A stretch of DNA of 64,000 bases from Mesorhizobium sp. CAU 1732 (lineage in GTDB: Bacteria; Pseudomonadota; Alphaproteobacteria; Rhizobiales; Rhizobiaceae), in contig NZ_JBDQQR010000002.1 in NCBI RefSeq assembly GCF_039888675.1, forward strand, positions 596,001-660,000, given 5' to 3'. Made by a program: the position numbers and the translations under genes. Below, one piece after another: positions 10,768 to 19,596 of the stretch. Under the pieces are notes generated by a model. It saw only the letters and a program-made list of their open reading frames with translations, was not told the DNA's origin and made no database searches. How positions within the stretch are numbered: position 1 is the stretch's first letter; each line of letters starts with the position of its first letter.

Positions 10768-11229
10768 TCAGTCCTTGTCGCTGAAGCGGGTCGAGATGCT
10801 TTCGATGCTGCGCAGGAAGGATTGGAGGTCGTTCATCATTTTCCGATGAAGATCGGCAGCCGCTTCGGGGTATTCTTCGAGAATCCGCCGGAACAGCGTC
10901 CGGTTGAGCCGGATCAGTTCGACGTCCGTCTCGGCAGCCGCATAGGTAAGACGCTTCGTTTCGGCGATCAGCGCCAGTTCGCCGATGATCGCGCCCTCGC
11001 CCAATCGAGTGACGGCCACCGCGACGCCTTCATTGTCGCGATAGAGGACGACGCGACCGCCCACGATCACGTAAGCGCAGTCGGCGGGGGCATTTTCGCG
11101 ATAGATTTCGCGCCCTGCGGGAAAGCGCACGGATTCCGCGCCGAAGGCGAGCAGACGGAGCTGCTCGGCAGTCAGTTCAGAAAACAGGCCGACTCCGGAC
11201 AGAATTCGGATGTCGTCGTCAAGCGCCAA
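10768..11229 (-). CDS. Cyclic nucleotide-binding domain protein
   Basis: 153 residues, essentially one cNMP-binding (CRP/PKA-type) beta-roll. Seen: PAGREIYRENAPADCAYVIVGG near residue 38, then the phosphate-binding cassette GEGAIIGELALIAETKRLTYA with the conserved Glu and an Arg. No DNA-binding helix-turn-helix follows, so it is not a CRP-type regulator. It may be a stand-alone sensor acting through protein contact. The start is TTG at 11229 with GGGGA seven bases upstream. The neighbouring response regulator on the same strand suggests a signalling pair. Confidence 0.85.
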   Translation of the reverse strand: MALDDDIRILSGVGLFSELTAEQLRLLAFGAESVRFPAGREIYRENAPADCAYVIVGGRVVLYRDNEGVAVAVTRLGEGAIIGELALIAETKRLTYAAAETDVELIRLNRTLFRRILEEYPEAAADLHRKMMNDLQSFLRSIESISTRFSDKD

Positions 11230-11284
11230 GTCGCGATCCCCGGTTGCGCCCCCATCCGGTTCTTCGTCCGGGCGGGGTAAACAG

Positions 11285-11968
11285 TCAAGGGACCAGCTTG
11301 TAGCCGCCGCTTTCCGTCACAAGAATCTCGGCATTCGACGGATCCCGCTCGATTTTCTGCCGAAGTCGGTAGACATGGGTCTCGAGCGTATGCGTCGTCA
11401 CGCCCGAATTGTAGCCCCAGACCTCCTCGAGCAGGACATCGCGAGTCACGACCTTCTGGTCGGCGCGATAGAGATACTTGATGATCGAGGCCTCCTTCTC
11501 CGTCAGCCGGACCTTTCCGCCCTTCGCATCGGTCAGGAGCTTCTGGCTCGGCTTGAAGACGTAGGGCCCGACGGAGAACGTCGCGTCCTCGCTCTGCTCA
11601 TGCTGGCGAAGCTGGGCGCGGATGCGCGCCAGAAGCACCGCGAAGCGAAACGGCTTCGTGACATAGTCGTTGGCGCCGGCTTCGAGCCCGAGGATCGTGT
11701 CGGAATCCGTATCATGCCCGGTGAGCATGATGATCGGGGCCTTGAAGCCGCCCTTGCGCAGGAGTTTTACCGCCTCGCGGCCATCCATGTCGGGAAGACC
11801 GACATCCATGATGAGCAGGTCGACGATGCCTGCGCGCGCGGACTGGACGCCCTTGCCTGCGGACGCTTCCTGGAGAACATCGAATTCCTCGTAGAGCGAC
11901 AATTGCTCCACAAGCGTTTCGCGGAGGTCGGTGTCGTCGTCGACGATGAGAATGGTACGTGACGTCAT
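11285..11968 (-). CDS. OmpR/PhoB-family response regulator
   Basis: 227 residues. The receiver domain (1-120) has acidic DDD near residue 10, phosphoacceptor Asp in LLIMDVGLPDMDG near 55, Thr in MLTGHD and Lys in YVTKPF. The C-terminal winged helix (~130-227) includes LTEKEASIIKYLYRADQKV and THTLETHVYRLRQKIE. It resembles the alphaproteobacterial CenR-like envelope regulators, but that identity is a guess. No histidine kinase is adjacent, so it is an orphan here. ATG 11968 is preferred over an upstream TTG. It is divergent from the L,D-transpeptidase gene. Confidence 0.92.
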   Translation of the reverse strand: MTSRTILIVDDDTDLRETLVEQLSLYEEFDVLQEASAGKGVQSARAGIVDLLIMDVGLPDMDGREAVKLLRKGGFKAPIIMLTGHDTDSDTILGLEAGANDYVTKPFRFAVLLARIRAQLRQHEQSEDATFSVGPYVFKPSQKLLTDAKGGKVRLTEKEASIIKYLYRADQKVVTRDVLLEEVWGYNSGVTTHTLETHVYRLRQKIERDPSNAEILVTESGGYKLVP

Positions 11969-12025
11969 GTTCAATCCGTTGCTGGAAGCGGTTGACCGCG
12001 CTTCGGTTTATGCGGAACGATATGC

Positions 12026-12637
12026 TTGAAAAAGAGCATCACGGCGAATTGTTCCCACGTGGCATCATACTCCAAAATTCGTGAGCGCAAGCAGGCACTT
12101 TCCGCCGATCCGCGCAAACCCTCCCCGATCGTCGTTCGCGCCAGGCCCGGACATCCGACGCAGGGCATTCTGACATGGAACAACCACGTCTTTCCATGCG
12201 CTCTCGGGCGTGGCGGCATCGGTATGCTCAAGCGGGAGGGCGATGGCGCGACGCCGCTGGGAACCATGCGGTTGATCTCCGGCTATCATCGCCACGGCAG
12301 GCTGGCACAGCTCACATCCCGCCTGCCCCTCACCCGTATCAAACCTGACGACGGATGGTGCGACGCGCCGGGCGACCGCAACTACAACCGCCCTGTCAGG
12401 CTGCCCTATCCCGCCAGCAGCGAGCGCATGGAACGCGCCGACCACCTCTACGATTGCTGCATCGTGCTCGACTACAACATCAGCCCGCGGCAGCGGAACC
12501 GGGGAAGCGCGATCTTCTTCCACATCGCCAAGCCCGGCTACCTGCCGACCGAGGGCTGCATCGCGGTTTCACCCCGAACGATGGCGCGCCTGCTGCCGGA
12601 TCTGTCTGACAGGACGGTGATCGTCGTAAGACGCTAG
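12026..12637 (+). CDS. YkuD-type L,D-transpeptidase family protein
   Basis: Up to 203 residues. The catalytic motif is HIAKPGYLPTEGCIAV (residues ~172-187), with the His and the active-site Cys of YkuD domains. These enzymes make 3-3 peptidoglycan cross-links or attach lipoproteins. No signal peptide is visible, unusual for a periplasmic enzyme but typical of this short subfamily. The only upstream starts are TTG 12026 and GTG 12059, so the N-terminus is uncertain. It is divergent from the response regulator, with a 57-bp intergenic region. Confidence 0.85.
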   Translation: MKKSITANCSHVASYSKIRERKQALSADPRKPSPIVVRARPGHPTQGILTWNNHVFPCALGRGGIGMLKREGDGATPLGTMRLISGYHRHGRLAQLTSRLPLTRIKPDDGWCDAPGDRNYNRPVRLPYPASSERMERADHLYDCCIVLDYNISPRQRNRGSAIFFHIAKPGYLPTEGCIAVSPRTMARLLPDLSDRTVIVVRR

Positions 12638-12707
12638 CGGAACCGCTCTGTACGAACGCCCCCTCCACCGCCTTTGGAGGGGATGTTGCCGTGAATAAGC
12701 GACGTGC

Positions 12708-13358
12708 TCAATCGAAGCGCCAGACGGTCGTGCGCTTGACTTCGGCATCTTCCAGAACGCGCGTCACCGGTACTTCGTAGGTGGCGAGCGCGGTCAATCC
12801 GGTTTTCGGCAGATAGGCCCGTCCGGGATCGCCGACCAGAACCTCCGCACCAGCCGCGCGCAGCGCGCGAAACCATGGCAGCAGCCTGTCGGCGAAGGCG
12901 CGGTCATAAAATACGTCGCCGGCGAGCACGACGTCCCACCCGCTTTGGCTGTCGACCAGATCGTCCGCCGTGAACGCCACGTTCACACCGTTGGCTGCGG
13001 CGTTCAGCCGGACCGCATCGGCGCAGAAGGGATCGATGTCGGCTGCAAGGACAGCCGTCGCGCCGGCTTGTGCCGCCGCGATGGCCACCAGTCCCGATCC
13101 GCTGGCGAAATCGAGCACCGCGCGGCCCGATACGAGGTGCGGATTGTCGAGAACATGGCGCGCAAGCCCCTGCCCGCCCGCCCACGCGAACGCCCAGAAC
13201 GGCGGCGGCAGGCCGATCGCCTCCAGTTCCTCCTCGGTTCGCTGCCAGAGATCATGCGCTTCGTCAGCCAGATGAAGCACGATCTCCGGCACATGCGGCG
13301 GAGCCATCAGCGCCGTGTTGGCGCGGATGAAGGCCTCGATCTGCCCCGGCCGCAACAT
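12708..13358 (-). CDS. Class I SAM-dependent methyltransferase (ETFB-lysine/NNMT-like)
   Basis: 216 residues from ATG 13358. The SAM-binding motif VLDFASGSGLVAIAAAQAGA (~residue 82) is followed by AADIDPFCADAVRLNAAANG, and motif IV is VLAGDVFYDR. The N-terminal segment LPPPFWAFAWAGGQGLARHVLDNP matches the family that methylates lysines on electron-transfer flavoprotein beta. Small-molecule substrates are possible. It begins 9 bp after the EVE gene and is the last gene of the tsaD-gpsA operon. A longer frame reading upstream to 13952 is only an overlap with the EVE gene. Confidence 0.85.
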   Translation of the reverse strand: MLRPGQIEAFIRANTALMAPPHVPEIVLHLADEAHDLWQRTEEELEAIGLPPPFWAFAWAGGQGLARHVLDNPHLVSGRAVLDFASGSGLVAIAAAQAGATAVLAADIDPFCADAVRLNAAANGVNVAFTADDLVDSQSGWDVVLAGDVFYDRAFADRLLPWFRALRAAGAEVLVGDPGRAYLPKTGLTALATYEVPVTRVLEDAEVKRTTVWRFD

Positions 13359-13366
13359 CGCGGCTT

Positions 13367-13786
13367 CTAGGACTTCACGCCGCCCATGCGGCAGATTTCG
13401 GCCCATTCCGCCGCCGTCACCGGCTGAACCGACAGGCGCATGGACGTCACGAGCGACATCTCGGCCAGCTTGGGATTGGCTTTCACGTCCTTGAGCGTGA
13501 CGGGCTTGGGCACCTCCCGCACCGCGCGCACATCGACGCACTCCCAACGGGCATCCTCGGTGGTCGTGTCCTGATGGATCGGCGAGCAGACCTCGACGAT
13601 CCCGACGACTTCGAGCCCGACATTGGAGTGATAGAAGAAGCCCTTGTCGCCGATTTCCATGGCGCGCATGTTGTTGCGCGCCTGATAGTTGCGGACGCCG
13701 TCCCACTGCGTGCCCTTGTCGCCCTTCTTCTTCAGATCCTCGAAGGAAAAGACGTCCGGCTCCGATTTGAAGAGCCAGTAGGCCAT
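13367..13786 (-). CDS. EVE domain-containing protein
   Basis: 139 residues, a single EVE domain (PUA-like fold, thymocyte nuclear protein 1 type). Seen: MAYWLFKSEPDVFSFEDL at the start, WDGVRNYQARNNMR, and GFFYHSNVGLEVVGIVEV. EVE domains are thought to bind modified bases in DNA or RNA. The start codon overlaps the YciI stop (TAATG), indicating translational coupling. Co-location with tsaD, which makes the tRNA t6A modification, is suggestive but not proof of a shared role. Confidence 0.92.
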   Translation of the reverse strand: MAYWLFKSEPDVFSFEDLKKKGDKGTQWDGVRNYQARNNMRAMEIGDKGFFYHSNVGLEVVGIVEVCSPIHQDTTTEDARWECVDVRAVREVPKPVTLKDVKANPKLAEMSLVTSMRLSVQPVTAAEWAEICRMGGVKS

Positions 13787-14082
13787 TACTTCGCCTCCGG
13801 CGCGTTGAACGTCCAGTTCCAGGGCAGCACCTCGACGGACGCGAACAGGTCGGCCTTGGCATAGGGATCGCCCGCGCCGATCGCCTTCGCGGCGTCCAGC
13901 GTTTCGGCCTCGACCGCCACGAGGCTGCCGATCGGCTTGCCGTCATCACCAAGAAATGGCCCGGCGAATTTCAGCGTGCCGGCGGCATTGAGTGCGGTCA
14001 GGTATTCGAGATGCGCCGGGCGATTCGCCATGCGAACCTCGAGGTTGCCGGGCTTGTCCTTGCAAATGATGGTGAAGAGCAT
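13786..14082 (-). CDS. YciI family protein
   Basis: 98 residues, one YciI-like ferredoxin fold domain: MLFTIICKDKPGNLEVR, RPAHLEYL with the conserved His, GPFLGDDGKPIGSLVAVEAE, and DPYAKADLF. The conserved His/Asp pair suggests a small enzyme, but the substrate is unknown. ATG 14082 is the canonical start; the longer frame to 14160 overlaps gpsA without similarity. The stop overlaps the EVE start. Confidence 0.9.
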   Translation of the reverse strand: MLFTIICKDKPGNLEVRMANRPAHLEYLTALNAAGTLKFAGPFLGDDGKPIGSLVAVEAETLDAAKAIGAGDPYAKADLFASVEVLPWNWTFNAPEAK

Positions 14083-14104
14083 GCGGCTGTCTCCTGTCTG
14101 TCGG

Positions 14105-15094
14105 TTAGTTGATTTCGCTCTTGAGGGGCCGTGAAAGAAGCGCTGCGACCGCCTCGGCAACGGTCATTTCGCGCCTGAGAATGCGATCGACCGCCTGGAT
14201 GATGGGCGCGTCCACGCCACGATCATGCGCGAGTTGCGCGGCGATGCCGGCGGTCGAAACCCCTTCGGCGAGAGGCCTGCCCTCGAGGCTGTCGCCGCGC
14301 CCCAGCGCGATCCCGTAGGCGAAATTGCGCGACTGCGCGGAGCCGCAGGTCAGGATCAGGTCGCCGAGGCCGGACAGGCCCATGACGGTTTCCGGTTCCG
14401 CGCCGAAGGCAGCGGCGACGCGGCGCAATTCGACGAAACCGCGCGTCACGATCGCGGCCTGTGCGCTCGCGCCGAGCCCTGCGCCGGCCACGGCACCCGC
14501 GGCGATCGCGAGAACGTTCTTCAACGCCCCGCCCACTTCCACACCGATCAGGTCACTCGACGAATAGCACCGCAATGCCGGCCCCGACAGCAGGGTCGCA
14601 AGCCGCGAGGCGGTGCCGTCGTCTTCGGCCGCGATCGTGACCGCAGTCGGCAGGCCGCGCGCCACGTCGGTGGCGAAGCTCGGCCCGGACAGGGCCGCGA
14701 TCGGCGTATCGGGCAGGATGTCGGCCGCGATCTGCGACAGGAGCTTGCCGGTCCCGCGCTCGATGCCCTTGGCGCAGAGCACGAGCGGCGCTGCTTTCGG
14801 CATGGCGGGGGCGATTTCGCCCAGCAGGCCACGCATCGCCTGCGCGGGCACCACCGCGAGCACGCAGTCCGACCCCGCCAGCGCCGCCGGGACATCGCCG
14901 GTCGCGCGCAGATTCTCGGTAAACCGGATGCCCGGCAGGTAGCGCGGGTTCTCCCGGCGCGTGTTGATGGCCTCGACCGTCTCCGCGTCTCGCGCCCACA
15001 GGCTCACATCGTGACCGGCGCGCAGCATGGACAGAGCCAGCGCAGTGCCCCACGCGCCACCGCCCAGAACCGTGATCCGGTGCTTGCCGCTCAT
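14105..15094 (-). CDS. gpsA: NAD(P)H-dependent glycerol-3-phosphate dehydrogenase
   Basis: 329 residues, usual length. The Rossmann motif [12 protein letters not shown] is at the N-terminus, followed by [36 protein letters not shown], and the catalytic-Lys region [14 protein letters not shown]. It reduces dihydroxyacetone phosphate to sn-glycerol-3-phosphate, the backbone for phospholipids. The start overlaps the tsaD stop by four bases (ATGA). Confidence 0.96.
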   Translation of the reverse strand: MSGKHRITVLGGGAWGTALALSMLRAGHDVSLWARDAETVEAINTRRENPRYLPGIRFTENLRATGDVPAALAGSDCVLAVVPAQAMRGLLGEIAPAMPKAAPLVLCAKGIERGTGKLLSQIAADILPDTPIAALSGPSFATDVARGLPTAVTIAAEDDGTASRLATLLSGPALRCYSSSDLIGVEVGGALKNVLAIAAGAVAGAGLGASAQAAIVTRGFVELRRVAAAFGAEPETVMGLSGLGDLILTCGSAQSRNFAYGIALGRGDSLEGRPLAEGVSTAGIAAQLAHDRGVDAPIIQAVDRILRREMTVAEAVAALLSRPLKSEIN

Positions 15095-16179
15095 GCCTTC
15101 GCTCCCCGCTTGCCCGATCCTATGATCGGCGACGCCGCCTCGTCCAGCGGCCAGCGCGAGCGTGGTACGAAGTCCATTCCGTCGTCATTGCCGAGGCCGG
15201 CGCGCATCCGCTCGAGCCCCACCCATGCGATCATCGCCGCATTGTCGGTGCAGAGCGCCAGCGGCGGCGCGACGAGGCGCATGTCGTGGCGCGCGCACAG
15301 CGTCTCCAATGTGGCGCGGATCGCCGTGTTGGCCGCGACCCCGCCGGCGACCACCAGCGCCGGTGCGGCAAGATCCGGATAGTCCTCGCGAAAACGCGAC
15401 AGGCTCCGCCCCACCCGCTCCGCAAGTGTGTCTGTGACCGCCAACTGGAATGCGGCGCAGATGTCGGCCACGTCCTGCTCGCCCACGGGCGCGATCGCGT
15501 TCGCCGCCTGGCGTACGGCCGTCTTGAGGCCGGAGAAGGAAAAATCGAGCCGCGTTTCGCCGCGCAGGGGCCGGGGAAACGCAAACCGCGTCGCATCGCC
15601 GCGTTCGGCACAAAGCTCTACGCTCGGGCCGCCCGGATAGGGCAGGCCAAGAAGCTTCGCCGTCTTGTCGAAGGCCTCGCCGAGAGCGTCGTCGATCGTC
15701 GATGCCCAGCGCTCGTAATCGCCCACGCCGCGCACCAAAACCACCTGCGTGTGGCCGCCGGAGACTAGCAGCATGAGATAGGGGAAGTCGACGCCGTCGG
15801 TGAGGCGCGCCGTCAGCGCATGGCCTTCCAGATGGTTGACCGCCAGCAACGGCTTGCCGGACGCCACGGCGAGCGCCTTGCCGGTCATCAGCCCGACGAT
15901 CAGCCCGCCAATCAGGCCCGGGCCGGCCGTGGCGGCGATTCCGTCGAGTTCCGCGAGGGACACGCCCGCATCGGAAAGTGCGGCCTCGATGATTCCGTCC
16001 AACGCCTCGACATGCGCGCGCGCCGCGATCTCGGGAACGACTCCGCCGAACGCGGCGTGGTCCTCGATCTGGCTGAGCACGATGTTGGACAGGATTTGCG
16101 GCGCGCCGTCGTCGTCCAGCGCCACCACGGAGGCCGCGGTTTCGTCGCAACTGGTTTCGATCCCGAGCATGCGGATCAT
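15091..16179 (-). CDS. tsaD: tRNA N6-adenosine threonylcarbamoyltransferase
   Basis: 362 residues from ATG 16179. TsaD hallmarks: [30 protein letters not shown], metal-ligand [24 protein letters not shown], and the C-terminal [17 protein letters not shown]. With TsaB/E it adds threonylcarbamoyl to A37 of tRNAs reading ANN codons. Alternative starts are TTG 16191 and ATG 16170. First gene of the minus-strand operon, divergent from hemC with about 100 bp between. Confidence 0.96.
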   Translation of the reverse strand: MIRMLGIETSCDETAASVVALDDDGAPQILSNIVLSQIEDHAAFGGVVPEIAARAHVEALDGIIEAALSDAGVSLAELDGIAATAGPGLIGGLIVGLMTGKALAVASGKPLLAVNHLEGHALTARLTDGVDFPYLMLLVSGGHTQVVLVRGVGDYERWASTIDDALGEAFDKTAKLLGLPYPGGPSVELCAERGDATRFAFPRPLRGETRLDFSFSGLKTAVRQAANAIAPVGEQDVADICAAFQLAVTDTLAERVGRSLSRFREDYPDLAAPALVVAGGVAANTAIRATLETLCARHDMRLVAPPLALCTDNAAMIAWVGLERMRAGLGNDDGMDFVPRSRWPLDEAASPIIGSGKRGAKA

Positions 16180-16280
16180 GCGGCGCGTCAATCCATTCGG
16201 TTGCCCGGCCGCGCTTTCGCGGCTAGGAGATCAGTCATCACTGACTTGTTCCCGGCCGCAACTATCACGGACGACGTGCC

Positions 16281-17210
16281 ATGCAAACGGATGTCTTGAG
16301 GATCGGAACCCGCGGCAGCGCGCTTGCGCTGGCACAGGCATCCGAGACCCGCGCGCTCCTGATGGCCGCCCACGACCTGCCGCAGGAGGCCTTCGAGATC
16401 GTGGTGATTTCGACCAGCGGCGACAGGATCCAGGATCGTCCGCTCTCCGAGGCGGGCGGCAAGGGTCTCTTCACAAAGGAAATCGAGGAGGCCATGCTCG
16501 ATGGCCGCATCGATATCGCCGTGCACTCCTCCAAGGACATGCCGACGAAGCTGCCGGACGGCCTCGAACTGTCGGCATTCCTGAAGCGCGAGGACGTGCG
16601 CGATGCGTTCATCGGCCGCGCCAGCCCGCATCTCGAAGATTTGCCGCATGGCGCGATCGTCGGCTCGTCATCGCTGCGGCGTCAGGCGCTGATCCGCCGC
16701 ATGCGGCCCGATATCGACGTTGTGATGTTCCGCGGCAACGTGCAGACGCGCCTGCGCAAGCTCGACGAGGGCCAGGTTCACGGCACGCTGCTCGCCAATG
16801 CCGGCCTGCGCAGGCTCGGGCTGGCAGATGTCATCACGCAGCTTCTGCCGGCGGATACGTTTCCGCCCGCACCCGGCCAGGGCGCGATCTGCATCGAAAG
16901 CCGCATCGGCGACGCGCGCGCCAATGCGATGCTGATGCCGATCCGCCACGGCGAGACGGAGCGGGCGCTTGCCTGCGAACGCGCATTCCTCGCGGCACTT
17001 GACGGATCGTGCCGGACCCCGATAGCCGGACTGGCGCGGCTCGAGGGCGACCGGCTCTCGTTTCGCGGCATGATCATCACCCCGGACGGGAAACAGGCAC
17101 ACGAGATCGAGGCTGACGGCCGCGCCGAAGACGCCGCGATGATCGGCGCCAAGGCCGGCGATCGCATCCGCGACAAGGCCGGCCCGGCATTCTTCGACGG
17201 ATGGACGTGA
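16281..17210 (+). CDS. hemC: Hydroxymethylbilane synthase (porphobilinogen deaminase)
   Basis: 309 residues, full length. Motifs: [15 protein letters not shown] at the start, [43 protein letters not shown], and the cofactor-attachment Cys at about 244 in [11 protein letters not shown], which carries the dipyrromethane. It polymerises four porphobilinogens into hydroxymethylbilane. It overlaps hemD by 10 bp and opens the tetrapyrrole cluster. Confidence 0.97.
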   Translation: MQTDVLRIGTRGSALALAQASETRALLMAAHDLPQEAFEIVVISTSGDRIQDRPLSEAGGKGLFTKEIEEAMLDGRIDIAVHSSKDMPTKLPDGLELSAFLKREDVRDAFIGRASPHLEDLPHGAIVGSSSLRRQALIRRMRPDIDVVMFRGNVQTRLRKLDEGQVHGTLLANAGLRRLGLADVITQLLPADTFPPAPGQGAICIESRIGDARANAMLMPIRHGETERALACERAFLAALDGSCRTPIAGLARLEGDRLSFRGMIITPDGKQAHEIEADGRAEDAAMIGAKAGDRIRDKAGPAFFDGWT

Positions 17211-17935
17211 AGAAGACCGTTCTCGTCACGCGGCCGGAACCCGGCGCGAGCGCGAGCGCCGGGCGGCTGATCGCGATGGGGTTTGCGCCGATCGTCCTGC
17301 CGCTGACCAGGATCGTCACGGTGACGCCGCCTGAGCCGATCATTCCGCACCTTTATCAAGCCGTCGTGGTGACCAGCGCCAATGCGGTGCATCATACGGC
17401 GCGCGAGACCATCGAAGACCTGCTGGACAAACCGCTTTTTGCCGTAGGCGCGAGCACCGCCGAGGCGGCCCGCAGCGCAGGATTCACGGATGTGCGCGTA
17501 GGGGCGGGCACGGCGCGCGACCTTGCCACCCTGATCACGCTGACGACGGAACCCTCGGTCCACATTCTCCATCTTGCCGGCACCGATCGAACGCCCGGCT
17601 TCGAAAACGCCATCACCGCCTCCGGGCGGCACCTGACGATCGTCGAAACATACACTGCGGACAAAATAAGTTACCTGACTGACTTTATTTTTAAGAGGCT
17701 AAAAGGCGCACCGCTCGACCATGCGCTGGTATTCTCGACGCGGGCAGGCCAGCTTCTGGCGGAGCTTGTCACGCGCGCAGACCTGCGCGAATGCTTTGAA
17801 AGGACCACATTTCTCTGCATTTCGGAGCACGCGGCGCGCCCGCTCGCAGAACATGCGGGCGATCGCATAGCGGTGAGCAACCAACCAACGGAGAACGGCG
17901 TTATGCTCCTGCTTTCGGCTGATGGCCGGGCTTAG
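17201..17935 (+). CDS. hemD: Uroporphyrinogen-III synthase
   Basis: 244 residues. HemD sequences are poorly conserved, but the pattern is clear: [17 protein letters not shown] at the start, [11 protein letters not shown] near residue 60, a [16 protein letters not shown] segment, then [13 protein letters not shown], and [10 protein letters not shown] near the C-terminus. It closes hydroxymethylbilane to uroporphyrinogen III. Its start lies inside the hemC 3' end, implying coupled translation. A short AT-rich patch near 17660-17700 is unusual for this window. Confidence 0.93.
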   Translation: MDVKKTVLVTRPEPGASASAGRLIAMGFAPIVLPLTRIVTVTPPEPIIPHLYQAVVVTSANAVHHTARETIEDLLDKPLFAVGASTAEAARSAGFTDVRVGAGTARDLATLITLTTEPSVHILHLAGTDRTPGFENAITASGRHLTIVETYTADKISYLTDFIFKRLKGAPLDHALVFSTRAGQLLAELVTRADLRECFERTTFLCISEHAARPLAEHAGDRIAVSNQPTENGVMLLLSADGRA

Positions 17936-18042
17936 TCGCGAACTCGCCCTTTTCAGCGCCGCACGATCTCTTTAAGTCAAATGATGTCCCCAGGTAGCAC
18001 AGGCATCGAATGCCCGTGACGTCGTTCCGAAGGAAGCTCCGC

Positions 18043-19584
18043 ATGGTCAAGACACCCCGCACCCGCCACTCGAAGACCGAGAAGGAACCGGTGACGATCG
18101 ATCTCCAGCCCGGCGAGGTTTCGCGGGTGAAGGCGGAAGCGGAAAAGGCATCCGCCAAAACCGCCGAGACATCGGCGACGGCATCGCCGGACTCGAGCAA
18201 GCCATCGGTGCCGCCAACCAGCAGCGCGCCATCCACATCGACCTCCGCGGCATCCATGTCTGCCGGAACGAGCACGTCAGCCAATGCCAGGCCTTCCGGG
18301 TCGAGCCCAACCGGTTCGATTGACCCTATCAAACCGGCAACGTCGCCTGACACAGCCGCAAAGCCCACGGGACCGACCTCGACTGCCGAGCCACTTAAGG
18401 CCACTGCCGATTCGCCAAAACCTTCAAGCACGGCGTCGTCGAGCAGTTCGCAATTCGGTCGCCAAGAGCCGCCGCGCACAAGCGCCGCTCCGTCGTCCCC
18501 ACCAAAACAGCCGGCACCGCAACCGGCAGCGCAAAAATCGTCACTTAGTGGCGCGCTGGCGGCAGGCGTGGCCGGCGGCGTGATCGCCCTTGTCCTGGGC
18601 GCAGGCTTGCAGATGGCCGGACTGCTGCCGGGCGCCGGAAGCACCACGCAGGAGCGTGACCCCACGATCTCGTCGCTCGAGGCCGAGATGGTGCAGTTGA
18701 GGGACCAGATTTCTGCGCTCGGTGCAGGCGCCAGCGGCGAAGCGGCGATCGGCGAGCGTGTCACGCAGGCCGAGGAACGCCTGACCGCCCTCGCCTCCGA
18801 AGTGGAGACACTGCGCGGCGCGACGCCCCAGCCGAACGACGGTCAGCCGTCCGATCTCGCTCCACTGGAAGAGCGCATTTCAGCGATCGAGACCGCGATT
18901 GCGGGTCTGCGCAACGCGGCCACACCGGAAGCGAACCTTGCCGCCATCGACGACCAGATCACGACGCTGCGCGAGGACATCACCACCGCGCGCGAGGGCC
19001 AGTCGGCCGTCGTCACGCGCCTCGACACACTGGAACAGTCCGTCGAGGGACTGACCGGACGCGTCGACGAGCAGGCGGAAACGCCGGGTACGGCCGTGAT
19101 CATCGCGGCCTCGGCGCTGAAGGCTGCGATCGACCGCGGGACACCCTTCATGACCGAACTGGAAACCTTCGCGACCCTCGCGCCGGATGCCACGGAGACC
19201 GCCGAACTGCGTGACCTCGCCGCCAGTGGCGTGCCCACCAGCGCCGATATTGCGGGCGACGCCGCCGCCGCCGCCAATGCGATGATCGCGGCCTCGCGGC
19301 CGGTCGACCCGCAGGCGAGCGTCGTGGATCGCCTGTGGGGCAGTGCGATGGGCCTGGTCCAGGTGCGCCCTGTCGGCATGGTCGAGGGCGAAGGCGTGCC
19401 GGAAACGGTCGCGCGCATCGACGCCGCCATCGGCGCGAACGACTATGCGCGCGCCATCACCGAGTTCGATACGCTGCCCGACGCCGCAAAGGCCGCGGGC
19501 GAGCCGTTCATGGCGAAGGTGCGGGCCCGCGAGGCCGCCGACCGTCTCATCGACCAGGCGCTCGCCACCGCGCTGAAGGCTTGA
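18043..19584 (+). CDS. Mic60/mitofilin-like inner membrane protein (COG4223 type)
   Basis: 513 residues from ATG 18043. An N-terminal cytoplasmic region rich in Ala/Ser/Pro/Thr (~25-165) is followed by one membrane helix (~167-197, a Gly/Ala/Leu run), a long coiled coil (~215-350), and a C-terminal mitofilin-like domain with DRLWGSAMGLVQVRPVG. Alphaproteobacterial Mic60 homologues sit beside hemC/hemD/hemY and can bend membranes, as mitochondrial Mic60 does at cristae junctions. It lies 107 bp after hemD and 12 bp before hemY. Homology is judged by architecture and position; sequence is weakly conserved in this family. Confidence 0.85.
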   Translation: MVKTPRTRHSKTEKEPVTIDLQPGEVSRVKAEAEKASAKTAETSATASPDSSKPSVPPTSSAPSTSTSAASMSAGTSTSANARPSGSSPTGSIDPIKPATSPDTAAKPTGPTSTAEPLKATADSPKPSSTASSSSSQFGRQEPPRTSAAPSSPPKQPAPQPAAQKSSLSGALAAGVAGGVIALVLGAGLQMAGLLPGAGSTTQERDPTISSLEAEMVQLRDQISALGAGASGEAAIGERVTQAEERLTALASEVETLRGATPQPNDGQPSDLAPLEERISAIETAIAGLRNAATPEANLAAIDDQITTLREDITTAREGQSAVVTRLDTLEQSVEGLTGRVDEQAETPGTAVIIAASALKAAIDRGTPFMTELETFATLAPDATETAELRDLAASGVPTSADIAGDAAAAANAMIAASRPVDPQASVVDRLWGSAMGLVQVRPVGMVEGEGVPETVARIDAAIGANDYARAITEFDTLPDAAKAAGEPFMAKVRAREAADRLIDQALATALKA

Positions 19585-19596
19585 GGATAGTTCCCG

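Noticed and set aside
10552..11280. 242-residue plus-strand frame
   Set aside because: It spans the repeat and the antisense of the cyclic-nucleotide-binding gene, whose minus-strand product has clear domain motifs.
12708..13952. Methyltransferase frame extending upstream to 13952
   Set aside because: The extra N-terminal part overlaps the EVE gene out of frame; the conserved protein begins at 13358.
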